Positions 1 to 5,649 of a DNA stretch of 8,609 nucleotides are shown in pieces. Numbering within the stretch: the stretch's first letter is position 1; every line of letters begins with the position of its first letter. This DNA is from Chloroflexota bacterium. Lineage in GTDB: Bacteria; Chloroflexota; Dehalococcoidia; Lucifugimonadales; UBA3495. The position numbers and the translations under genes are program-made. The stretch is from the NCBI GenBank assembly GCA_022562335.1, contig JADFPM010000109.1, positions 1-8,609 on the forward strand. The letters run 5' to 3'. The notes below the pieces were generated by a model. The model searched no databases. It saw only the letters and a program-made list of their open reading frames with translations, and was not told the origin of the DNA.

Positions 1-971
1 CCCGTCGGCGCCGCCACGGCAATGCCGATATTGATGCGTTTTTTGAGGATTATCTTGTCCCCACCCCAACTGGCGTTGAGGGTTGGGTGCTCTTTCAACG
101 ACTCTGCCACCGCCTTGATGACAAAGGGCAGATAGGTCAGGTCCACTCCCTCCCGCCGCTGGAAATCATCCCTGACCTGGCTTCTAAAGGCCACCAGGCT
201 GGTGACGTCCACCTCCACCGTGCTCCATGCATGGGGTATCTGGCTTACGCTGCGAACCATGGCGTCGGCGATCATGCGGCGCACCGGTGTCAGCGGGACA
301 TGCTCCTCGTCAGCACCCGGTTCTACTTTAGTAGCGCCAGGTGTGGCATCGGCCGTGGCCGGCGCTGCCCCGGTTTGGGCCGTTTGCGTCACGGGTTTGG
401 AAGACGGGGCCGGCGCGGAATCGGGTGCAGATTTGATGAACCCCAGCACGTCGTCGCGGGTGATGCGGCCTCCCATGCCGGTGCCGGTCACCTGGCCAAG
501 GTCGATGTCGTGTTCGTTTGCCAGCCTGCGGACCGCCGGTGAATGGCGCGCCGTCTTACCGTCTGACCGGGGACGGGGGCCCCCAGATTCGAGGGTTTCG
601 ATGTCCTCAGGGTCCGTCGGTCCGCTGCCGGTTGGTCCCACCGGGCCGACATCATGGAGCAAGTAGCCGGTGGTGCCGGCCGATCCGGCCGGGCCGGGGA
701 TAGACTGTGAAGGAGGCGCCTCGGCCGGTGATTCTGACGTTTCTATCTCTGCGATGGGCGCGCCCATGGGGATGGTTTCCCCCTCCTGGGCCAAGATCTT
801 TAGCAGCGAGCCGGTTACCGGGGAGGGCACTTCCATGGTGACCTTGTCGGTCACGACCTCCACCAGCGGCTCGTACCGTTGGACTTTGTCGCCCGGTTGT
901 TTCAGCCACTTGCCGATAGTGCCTTCCACTACCGATTCGCCTACGTGGGGAAGCTCGATGGTTATCGCCAA
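1..971 (-). CDS. 2-oxoacid dehydrogenase complex E2 (dihydrolipoyl acyltransferase), C-terminus cut by window edge
   Basis: E2 forms the core of pyruvate/branched-chain 2-oxoacid dehydrogenase complexes. Its lipoyl-lysine arm carries acyl groups from E1 to CoA. 323 full codons are visible. Residues 1-80 are a lipoyl domain with the modified lysine at K43 in TDKVTMEV. Residues 81-140 are a Gly/Pro/Ser-rich linker. Residues 142-180 are a peripheral-subunit binding domain (SPAVRRLANEHDIDL, then GTGMGGRITRDDV). Residues 181-224 are a second Ala/Pro/Thr linker, and the catalytic domain begins near VPLTPVRRMIADAM. The catalytic HxxxDG motif would lie beyond the window. The start is a TTG at 969-971: an in-frame TAG lies seven codons upstream with no ATG between, and the lipoyl fold begins at once (AITIELPHVGESV). 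A purine-rich AGGGATGG precedes it. It lies downstream of E1-alpha and E1-beta on the same strand. The architecture is certain; the 2-oxoacid used is not, although the E1 partners lean to the branched-chain type. Confidence 0.95.
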   Translation of the reverse strand, partial: MAITIELPHVGESVVEGTIGKWLKQPGDKVQRYEPLVEVVTDKVTMEVPSPVTGSLLKILAQEGETIPMGAPIAEIETSESPAEAPPSQSIPGPAGSAGTTGYLLHDVGPVGPTGSGPTDPEDIETLESGGPRPRSDGKTARHSPAVRRLANEHDIDLGQVTGTGMGGRITRDDVLGFIKSAPDSAPAPSSKPVTQTAQTGAAPATADATPGATKVEPGADEEHVPLTPVRRMIADAMVRSVSQIPHAWSTVEVDVTSLVAFRSQVRDDFQRREGVDLTYLPFVIKAVAESLKEHPTLNASWGGDKIILKKRINIGIAVAAPT

Positions 972-1026
972 AGAAGCACCATCCCTATTCTAGCTTGTCG
1001 TGCGGGTTTCTCCGGTCCGGCCGTGG

Positions 1027-1155
1027 AATGTCACCCTGAATAGAATGAAGTATCTGGGGCTGTCCCCCGCCCCAGATGTCCCGACTCCGTCGAGGACTCG
1101 CGACGAAGTCGAAGCTTCGCCCCGATTGCGATCGGGGCTGGCTCAGCATGACATT
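1027..1155. repeat. MITE-like palindromic element with terminal inverted repeats and three internal hairpins
   Basis: Imperfect terminal inverted repeats bound the element: AATGTCACCCTGA (1027-1039) against TCAGCATGACATT (1143-1155), 11 of 13 complementary. Inside are three hairpins in series. The first has 9-bp perfect arms at 1052-1060/1069-1077. The second has 11-bp arms with one mismatch at 1082-1092/1101-1111. The third has 8-bp perfect arms at 1119-1126/1131-1138 around a TGCG loop. No coding potential or transposase is present and no target-site duplication is obvious. It occupies most of the 246-bp gap between E1-beta and E2. The TIR plus GGGG/CCCC hairpin design resembles short dispersed intergenic repeats I associate with Chloroflexota-like genomes. 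Only one copy is in this window, so dispersal is not shown. Confidence 0.65.
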
Positions 1156-1180
1156 TTACTCTATTGTGATCGGATGTCCC
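1153..1180 (-). promoter_or_regulatory. Possible weak promoter upstream of E2
   Basis: On the minus strand, GGGACA (-35-like, 4/6, at 1180-1175) is followed after 16 bp by TAAAAT (-10-like, 5/6, at 1158-1153). The -10 overlaps the outer end of the palindromic element. A transcript from here would cross the element before reaching the E2 TTG start at 971. This is weak, and read-through from the E1-alpha promoter is equally possible. Confidence 0.22.
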
Positions 1181-1217
1181 TTCATGATCAGACCAACTCG
1201 CGTACGCGGTCAGCTAG

Positions 1218-2201
1218 CTAATACGCCGCCAGGTTGCGCAGGGCCTGGGCGACCTTTTCCGTATTGGGCATGTAGGCGTTTTCCAGGGTCTCCGCAAAAG
1301 GCATGGTGGGCACGTCGGGCCCGCACAGCCGGGAGATGGGAGCGTCCAGGTATTCAAATGCGTCGGACGCGGCCACGGCGGCCACCTCGGCGCCCACGCC
1401 GCCGGTGACGTTGTCTTCATGGACTATGAGGAGCCTGCCCGTCTTCTTGACCGATTCAACCACCGTCTCTTTATCCAGTGGTGTCAGGGTGCGCAGGTCC
1501 ACCACTTCCACGTCGATGTCTTCTTGGGAGACCTGTTCGGCCGCTTCCAGGCAGTAGTGGAGCGTCAAGCCGTAGGAAACCAGGGTGATGCTCTCCCCGG
1601 ACCGCTTGATGTCGGCCTTGCCGATGGGCACGGTGTACTCCTCCTCGGGCACCTCGCCCCGGACCAGGCGGTAGGTCTTTTTGTGTTCCAGGCAGATGAC
1701 TGGATTGTTGTCCCGGATGGCCGACTTCAGCAGGCCTTTGGCGTCGTAGGGGGTGGCCGGCGCGATCACCTTGAGGCCGGGGGTATGGAAAAACAAGGTT
1801 TCCACGTTTTGGGAATGGAACAGGCCGCCCCGGATCCCGCCGCCGTAGGGTATCCTGACCACCATGGGGACGTTTAGGGACCCGTTGGTGCCGTAGCAGA
1901 CCCGGGCGGCTTCGCCGATGAGTTGGTTCACGGCGGGCCATACGAAATCGGAGAATTGCACCTCGGGTATGGGCCGCAGTCCCCGGTAGGCGGCCCCCAG
2001 GGCGATGCCCATGATGGCCGCCTCGGCCAGGGGAGTGTCTATCACCCTTTCACCGCCGAACTCTTCCAGAAGCCCCTGGGTCGCCAGGAACACGCCGCCC
2101 CGTTGGCCCACGTCTTCGCCCAAAACGAAGACCTTGGAGTCGCGGCGCATCTCCTCGCGGATGGCTTCCCTTACTGCTTCTATCACGCTGATGACGGCCA
2201 A
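1218..2201 (-). CDS. 2-oxoacid dehydrogenase E1 component, beta subunit (transketolase-like)
   Basis: This is the beta half of an alpha2beta2 thiamine-diphosphate E1, which decarboxylates a 2-oxoacid and acylates the E2 lipoyl arm. The 327-residue length is normal for the family. Visible signatures are the N-terminal EDVGQRGGVF, the conserved DTPLAEAAIMGIALGAA with the TPP-activating glutamate at E60, VRIPYGGG, HSQNVETLFFHTPGLKV, and the C-terminal transketolase domain with EVVDLRTLTPLD and IVHEDNVTGGVGAEV. EDVGQRGGVF and the HSQ segment look more like branched-chain/acetoin-type E1-beta than E. coli-type homodimeric E1. The start is TTG at 2199-2201, with GAGG seven bases upstream, and no ATG fits the family N-terminus. 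It lies 50 bp after E1-alpha, consistent with an operon. Substrate specificity cannot be fixed from sequence. Confidence 0.97.
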   Translation of the reverse strand: MAVISVIEAVREAIREEMRRDSKVFVLGEDVGQRGGVFLATQGLLEEFGGERVIDTPLAEAAIMGIALGAAYRGLRPIPEVQFSDFVWPAVNQLIGEAARVCYGTNGSLNVPMVVRIPYGGGIRGGLFHSQNVETLFFHTPGLKVIAPATPYDAKGLLKSAIRDNNPVICLEHKKTYRLVRGEVPEEEYTVPIGKADIKRSGESITLVSYGLTLHYCLEAAEQVSQEDIDVEVVDLRTLTPLDKETVVESVKKTGRLLIVHEDNVTGGVGAEVAAVAASDAFEYLDAPISRLCGPDVPTMPFAETLENAYMPNTEKVAQALRNLAAY

Positions 2202-2251
2202 GTCACAACCTCAGGTTTAGATCTTTCGGGCACAGCCCGATCCCATGGGGT

Positions 2252-3343
2252 CTACGGGACGTAGACCATGTCGTAAAGGGAGGAGGCGGCGGGAGGGCTG
2301 GCGGCGTCGGCGGCATCCGTTGCCTCGTCCACTTCCTTCAGGGCCAGGGCCGCGAATTCCTCCACTTGCTTCCGGGTGATGATGCCCCGTTCAACCAGGT
2401 CTTCGGCCATGGTGACCACCGGGTCACGCTTTCTGGCCTCGTCGACTTCGCCCTTGGGCCGGTAACGCCGGTCGTCGTCGTCGGTGGTATGGGGCATGAA
2501 CCGCTCCACCTTCATCTCCAACAACACCGGTCCCTGTTGCCTGGCGTAGCCGATGGCCTGGTGGGTCGCTTCGTAGCATTGGACCAGGTCCATCCCGTCG
2601 ACCACGAAACCGGGGAACCCGTAGCCGGCCGCCCGGTCGGCAAGATCGTCCAGGTTCATCTGGCGCCTCTGTGGGACCGAGATGGCGTACCTGTTGTTTT
2701 CGCAGATGAATATCACGGGAAGCCGGTGCACCCCGGCGAAGTTCATGGCCTCGTGGGTCTCCCCCTGACTTGATGCCCCATCGCCGAAGTAGACCAGCAC
2801 CACGGTGCGGTCTCCCAGCATGGTGCAGGCCAAGGCGTATCCCACCGCCTGGGTCAGGCCGGCGGCAACCACGTTTGAGATCTGGATGATTTTGTGTGGG
2901 AGGTCGGCGCCCTGCAAGGGGAACTGGCGGGCGTTGCTATAAGGTTCGCCCTCTTTACCCATAAAGGACAGCATCACCTGTTCGGTGGTCAGACCGGCGG
3001 CCATTTTGATGGCCAAGTCCCGGTAGTAGGGAAACAGGAAACAGTTGCCGTCTTTCTCCGCCGCCAACAGAGAACCCAACTGAGCGGCTTCATGGCCCTG
3101 ACAAGAAGCGGCGATGGGCACCTTTCCCTGCCGGTTCAGGGCCCATATGCGCTCGTCCACAGTCCGGACCAGGACCAACTTCTTGAAGTAATCCACCAGG
3201 TCATCGTTGGTCATGCCCTCGGGCAGGCCCGAAGCCGCATCCTGGGGAGATTTGCCCCCAGCGGGTTTTTTAGCCGAAGGTTTTTTAGCCGAAGGTTTTT
3301 TAGCCGAAGGTTTTTTAGTGGGAGTGGACCTGGGCCGGGCCAT
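2252..3343 (-). CDS. 2-oxoacid dehydrogenase E1 component, alpha subunit, with Lys-rich repeat tail
   Basis: This is the thiamine-diphosphate-binding alpha subunit of E1, 363 residues long. The TPP motif is clear: GDG at 187-189 to NN at 216-217, within VYFGDGASSQGETHEAMNF and ICENNRYAISVP. FPYYRDLAIKMAAG and the phosphorylation-loop-like TTDDDDRRYRPKGEVDEA point to the branched-chain 2-oxoacid dehydrogenase side of the family. Residues 10-28 are a basic tail of KKPSA repeats not expected in this enzyme; the conserved fold starts near residue 44 (MTNDDLVDYFKKLVLVRTVDE). The ATG at 3343 has AGGGGG five bases upstream (3354-3349). It is first in the E1-alpha/E1-beta/E2 cluster and has its own strong promoter. 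The tail could change solubility, assembly or nucleic-acid contact; that is inference. Confidence 0.96.
   Translation of the reverse strand: MARPRSTPTKKPSAKKPSAKKPSAKKPAGGKSPQDAASGLPEGMTNDDLVDYFKKLVLVRTVDERIWALNRQGKVPIAASCQGHEAAQLGSLLAAEKDGNCFLFPYYRDLAIKMAAGLTTEQVMLSFMGKEGEPYSNARQFPLQGADLPHKIIQISNVVAAGLTQAVGYALACTMLGDRTVVLVYFGDGASSQGETHEAMNFAGVHRLPVIFICENNRYAISVPQRRQMNLDDLADRAAGYGFPGFVVDGMDLVQCYEATHQAIGYARQQGPVLLEMKVERFMPHTTDDDDRRYRPKGEVDEARKRDPVVTMAEDLVERGIITRKQVEEFAALALKEVDEATDAADAASPPAASSLYDMVYVP
3266..3318. repeat. 15-bp tandem repeat inside E1-alpha (three perfect copies plus a partial)
   Basis: The plus-strand unit TTTTTTAGCCGAAGG occurs perfectly at 3266-3280, 3281-3295 and 3296-3310, with its first eight bases repeated at 3311-3318. 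Read on the minus strand it encodes KKPSA units in frame, giving the basic N-terminal tail of E1-alpha. The length is a multiple of three, so gain or loss of a unit would keep the frame. Each copy carries a run of six T/A, which could promote slippage. Confidence 0.95.
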
Positions 3344-3431
3344 TTATTCCCCCTGTTGGCGTTGCTCTACCGGCCGGGCGCGGCACGCGCCGATCTCAAA
3401 CCGGGTGATCCATACTCTTATGATGCTCACA

Positions 3432-3460
3432 ATTATAGTTGGGCCACACGGGTGTCGCAA
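3432..3460 (-). promoter_or_regulatory. Sigma70-type promoter for the E1-alpha/E1-beta/E2 cluster
   Basis: On the minus strand, TTGCGA (-35, 4/6, at 3460-3455) is separated by exactly 17 bp from a perfect TATAAT (-10, at 3437-3432). Transcription would start near 3425, giving a leader of about 80 nt before the E1-alpha ATG at 3343. The spacing and perfect -10 make this the best promoter match in the window. Confidence 0.7.
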
Positions 3461-3572
3461 ACCCCAAAACGGTGGAGCCGGATTTGCCGATGGCCGGTCG
3501 TTGCCTGGCCGCCGGTAAGTCAGGCATGGATCACGCCCGGAAAATTGGTTGCCAAATTCCTTGATTTTTGCG

Positions 3573-3600
3573 TTGACATAACGCTCCCAAGCCTGATAGT
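3573..3600 (+). promoter_or_regulatory. Promoter-like pair upstream of dnaA
   Basis: A perfect -35 TTGACA (3573-3578) is followed after 16 bp by GATAGT (4/6 to TATAAT, 3595-3600). Transcription would start near 3607. The dnaA ATG is then about 390 nt downstream, a long leader. Alternatively this promoter serves the tiny ORF whose ATG is at 3610. No better pair was found nearer dnaA; a TTATAA at 3918-3923 lacks a fitting -35. Confidence 0.45.
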
Positions 3601-3609
3601 TTTGGGCGG

Positions 3610-3708
3610 ATGAGCGTGATAGTGGGTTGTGAACGTTGCCACCCCGGTTCTCCTCACGGTCTCTACGGGCGTTGTTCCGCTGCCACGGCACCGGCTGCCG
3701 CGGGATAG
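3610..3708 (+). CDS. Possible 32-residue Cys/His-bearing leader peptide upstream of dnaA
   Basis: An ATG at 3610 opens 32 codons ending in TAG. The peptide begins MSVIVGCERCHPGSPHG and includes three Cys (C7, C10, C22) and two His, with a CxxC pair but no complete four-ligand zinc site. Its start lies about three bases after the transcription start predicted from the promoter at 3573-3600, so it would be nearly leaderless. There is no Shine-Dalgarno and I recognise no homologue. It may equally be a chance ORF in the dnaA leader. Confidence 0.15.
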   Translation: MSVIVGCERCHPGSPHGLYGRCSAATAPAAAG

Positions 3709-3985
3709 GCGCCGGCGGATAAGGGTAAACCGAGTTTAAGGCCTGGCCAGAGGCTTTGGTTAGCCCAACGATACACCAGGTACCGCCCCGATGGGCGAAG
3801 CTTCAAGATTTTCCCCAGGGTTTGTTCTTTATCTGGTTCTATCACCGGTTTATTTCTTCGCCCGGCTTGGTTCTGACGGGCGGGAAAGGCCGGGAGGCGC
3901 CGCTTTTTCTTTCGGACTTATAAGGGTACGGCGGGTTCCCGGACTACCAGGGGGATTCGGCCCAGGCTATTTTGGGCCGCGGGTT

Positions 3986-3998
3986 GGGAGGATATATG
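3986..3998 (+). promoter_or_regulatory. Shine-Dalgarno that sets the dnaA start
   Basis: GGGAGGA (3986-3992) lies three bases before the ATG at 3996-3998. A longer reading from TTG at 3972 would add only eight Gly/Arg-rich residues, lacks its own ribosome site and would place this motif inside the gene. The ATG is therefore preferred, although the spacing is slightly short. Confidence 0.7.
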
Positions 3999-5381
3999 AC
4001 TACTTTAAGGTCCTCGTCTCGAGATCTATGGCGGGCGGTGTTGGGAGAATTGGAACTTCAGCTTCCCCGGCCCACCTTCGAGACCTGGCTAAAAAATACG
4101 GAAGGGGTCAGCCATGACGAGCGCCAGTTCGTCGTGGCGGTGCCCACTGCCTTCGCTGTGGAGTGGCTGGAACGCCGCATGTACCAGGCCATCCACAAGG
4201 CCGTGGAAAAAGTCGCCCAACGCCCGCTGGACGTACAGTTTCGGGTGGACATCGACCCCTCGGACGATGGCGAGCCGGCGGCTTCCCCAGAGCTTTCTTC
4301 AGTCCTGGAACCGGGCCCGGCCACAGACACGGATCTGGCCCAGCGGCAGCGCCAGCGTTTGACCCGGCCGTTGTTCAATTCCCGGTATACCTTCGATAAT
4401 TTCGTGGTGGGGGAGTGCAACCAGTTGGCCTACAGCGCGGCCCAGGCGGTGGCCGAGGCTCCCGGAGAAGCCTACAATCCACTGTTCCTATACTCGGGTG
4501 TCGGGCTGGGCAAGACCCATCTGCTCCATGCCATCGGCCACATCTGCGCCAGCCGCGGCCAGTCGGTCCTCTACGTGACTTCCGAGCAGTTCACCAACCA
4601 TTTCATCTCGGCCATCCGCAACCGGACCACCGAGGACTTCCGGAGCCATTACCGGGGGGTGCAGGTCCTGCTGATGGACGATGTCCAGTTCCTCAGCGGA
4701 AAAGAGCAGACCCATGAGGGTTTCTTTCACACCTTCAACGATCTGCACACGTCGGGACGCCAGGTGGTGATCACCTCGGACCGCCCGCCCAGCGCCCTGA
4801 CCCTGTTGCAGGACCGCATGCGTTCGCGCTTCGAGTGGGGGCTTATCGCCGACATCGAACCGCCTGGATTGGAAACACGCATGGCTATCCTGGCGTCCAA
4901 AGCGGCGCTGCTGAAGATCAGCATCGGCGATGACATCATCGAGCTTATCGCCAAGCGGGTGCAAAAGAACGTACGTGAGTTGGAGGGCAGCCTGAACCGC
5001 ATCGTCGCTTACCTGCAACTGATGAACGTGGACATCACCTACGAGTCGACGTCCCGCATCCTGGACGCGGTGGGGTCCGATTCGGACCGCCACAATATAG
5101 AACCCGAGAGCATCATCGAGAAAGTGGCCAGCCACTACAAGTTCGACACCGATGTGCTGACGGGGCGCCGGCGGACCAAAAAGATCGCCCTGGCACGGCA
5201 GGTGGCCATGTACCTGCTGATCTACGAGTTGGAAATGTCCCCCACCCAGGTGGGGCGCATGCTGGGCGGCCGGGACCATGCGACGGTGATCCACGGCGCC
5301 GGAAAGATCAACGGGGAGATCAGCGAGGACCGCCAATTGCGCCAGGACGTATTGGCCATCAAGGAAGCCATCTTCAGCTGA
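3996..5381 (+). CDS. dnaA: Chromosomal replication initiator protein DnaA
   Basis: DnaA is the AAA+ ATPase that binds DnaA boxes, melts the origin and recruits the helicase. The protein is 461 residues, a normal length. Domain I is residues 1-85 (WRAVLGELELQLPRPTFETW, then VAVPTAFAVEWLE). A short, acidic Pro/Ser linker is domain II (about 86-125). Domain III begins near FNSRYTFDNFVVG, with Walker A GVGLGKTH at 168-175 (K173), Walker B LLMDD at 225-229, sensor I VITSDRPPS, and RMRSRF from R274 carrying the arginine-finger/box VII region. Domain IV has a helix-turn-helix and the DnaA signature GGRDHATVIHG at 424-434, so standard TTATCCACA-type boxes are expected. It is oriented away from the dehydrogenase cluster and followed by a terminator and box-like repeats. 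dnaN and recF are not next to it. Confidence 0.99.
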   Translation: MTTLRSSSRDLWRAVLGELELQLPRPTFETWLKNTEGVSHDERQFVVAVPTAFAVEWLERRMYQAIHKAVEKVAQRPLDVQFRVDIDPSDDGEPAASPELSSVLEPGPATDTDLAQRQRQRLTRPLFNSRYTFDNFVVGECNQLAYSAAQAVAEAPGEAYNPLFLYSGVGLGKTHLLHAIGHICASRGQSVLYVTSEQFTNHFISAIRNRTTEDFRSHYRGVQVLLMDDVQFLSGKEQTHEGFFHTFNDLHTSGRQVVITSDRPPSALTLLQDRMRSRFEWGLIADIEPPGLETRMAILASKAALLKISIGDDIIELIAKRVQKNVRELEGSLNRIVAYLQLMNVDITYESTSRILDAVGSDSDRHNIEPESIIEKVASHYKFDTDVLTGRRRTKKIALARQVAMYLLIYELEMSPTQVGRMLGGRDHATVIHGAGKINGEISEDRQLRQDVLAIKEAIFS

Positions 5382-5402
5382 TTCCGGCATGACGGAAACT
5401 TT

Positions 5403-5442
5403 AAAGGCCGGCCGTCCCGTCAGTGGATAACCGGCCTTTTTT
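5403..5442 (+). terminator. Probable rho-independent terminator of dnaA
   Basis: Perfect 9-bp arms AAAGGCCGG (5403-5411) and CCGGCCTTT (5431-5439) are followed by a run of T that reaches six in all (5437-5442). It begins 21 bases after the dnaA stop. The loop is long (19 nt, 5412-5430) and contains the first DnaA-box-like motif, which is unusual. Stem GC content and the T-run support termination; the long loop lowers confidence. Confidence 0.65.
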
Positions 5443-5472
5443 CGTGGATAGCCCGTCCACGGCGGAGGATAA
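5422..5472 (-). other. Cluster of three DnaA-box-like motifs at 21-bp spacing; candidate oriC element
   Basis: Read on the plus strand, the motifs are AGTGGATAA (5422-5430), CGTGGATAG (5443-5451) and GGAGGATAA (5464-5472). They match the box complement TGTGGATAA at 8/9, 7/9 and 7/9. All point the same way and start exactly 21 bp apart, about two helical turns, so they share one face of the DNA. The core GGATA is invariant and each is followed by A/G then CC and a G within three to four bases. The site lies just after dnaA, a common place for oriC. No clear A/T-rich unwinding element is beside it, so a DnaA-titration or autoregulatory site is an alternative. Confidence 0.55.
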
Positions 5473-5484
5473 CCCGTCCCGCCG
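5443..5484. repeat. Two further stem-loops enclosing DnaA-box-like motifs 2 and 3
   Basis: The second motif takes part in a hairpin with perfect 6-bp arms CGTGGA (5443-5448) and TCCACG (5456-5461). The third lies in the loop of perfect 6-bp arms CGGCGG (5460-5465) and CCGCCG (5479-5484). Motifs 2 and 3 share GATARCCCGTCC, so the repeated unit is longer than the nine-base box. Together with the terminator hairpin, all three motifs lie in potential stem-loops. Confidence 0.55.
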
Positions 5485-5556
5485 GGTGGGCGGCGGGCAT
5501 GGGGCCTTGTGATTTCTCCCCAGGTAAAAACCGGTTCTTGATTGGGCCGAAGAGTT

Positions 5557-5578
5557 CCTCGCCAGCGCATCGGCGAGG
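5557..5578. repeat. Hairpin in the dnaA-Nudix intergenic region
   Basis: Perfect 7-bp arms CCTCGCC (5557-5563) and GGCGAGG (5572-5578) flank an eight-base loop. No T-run follows, so it is not an obvious terminator. It may be part of the non-coding structured region 5403-5600 or simply a chance GC-rich palindrome. Confidence 0.4.
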
Positions 5579-5633
5579 CCGGCGGTCCACCGGACCACCA
5601 ACGGCTGTCTCCCCCGAACCTTTGGAATAGCGG

Positions 5634-5639
5634 TACAAT
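5634..5639 (+). promoter_or_regulatory. Possible -10 box before the Nudix gene
   Basis: TACAAT (5/6 to TATAAT) lies 10 bases before the GTG proposed as the Nudix start. Transcription would begin about three bases before that codon, giving a nearly leaderless message, which fits the absence of a Shine-Dalgarno. There is no recognisable -35 at 16-18 bp upstream, so support is modest. Confidence 0.3.
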
Positions 5640-5649
5640 ATTGGGCGAA

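Larger units (their letters stand above)
3344..3995. other. Divergent intergenic region between E1-alpha and dnaA
   Basis: This 652-bp stretch separates genes transcribed away from each other. It holds a strong minus-strand promoter (3460-3432), a plus-strand promoter-like pair (3573-3600), a possible 32-codon leader ORF (3610-3708), one 7/9 DnaA-box-like site GGCGGATAA (3714-3722), and the dnaA ribosome site at the right end. It looks less GC-rich than the coding DNA around it, with A/T-rich patches near 3420-3440, 3540-3605 and 3820-3860. I see no rpmH, tRNA or other conserved gene in it. Confidence 0.7.

Noticed and set aside
87..993. Several plus-strand frames at the left end
   Set aside because: They overlap the E2 gene on the minus strand, which has a full lipoyl domain, subunit-binding domain and catalytic start in one uninterrupted frame.
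1199..1208. Palindrome CGCGTACGCG after the E1-beta stop as a terminator or operator
   Set aside because: It is self-complementary with no loop and no T-run on the minus strand; a 10-bp palindrome in GC-rich DNA is not enough.
3266..3318. Short regular repeats considered as a CRISPR-like array
   Set aside because: The 15-bp units are contiguous with no spacers, and they are in frame inside E1-alpha.
3344..3691. 115-codon minus-strand frame ending just before E1-alpha
   Set aside because: It contains the E1-alpha promoter with a perfect -10, has biased Arg/Pro/Gly content and resembles no family I know. It could be a decayed gene, but support is lacking.
3663..3845. 60-codon minus-strand frame with a fairly protein-like N-terminus
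   Set aside because: It starts at GTG with no Shine-Dalgarno, has no recognisable motif and its end is Ala-rich. I checked it for ribosomal protein L34 (rpmH), which often faces dnaA, and it does not match.
3344..3995. Upstream dnaA region as the main oriC
   Set aside because: It has A/T-rich patches but only one 7/9 box-like site. The phased cluster lies downstream of dnaA, so this region is at best a secondary part.
3972..3995. Upstream TTG as the dnaA start
   Set aside because: It adds only eight Gly/Arg-rich residues, lacks a ribosome site and would bury the GGGAGGA motif that fits the ATG at 3996.
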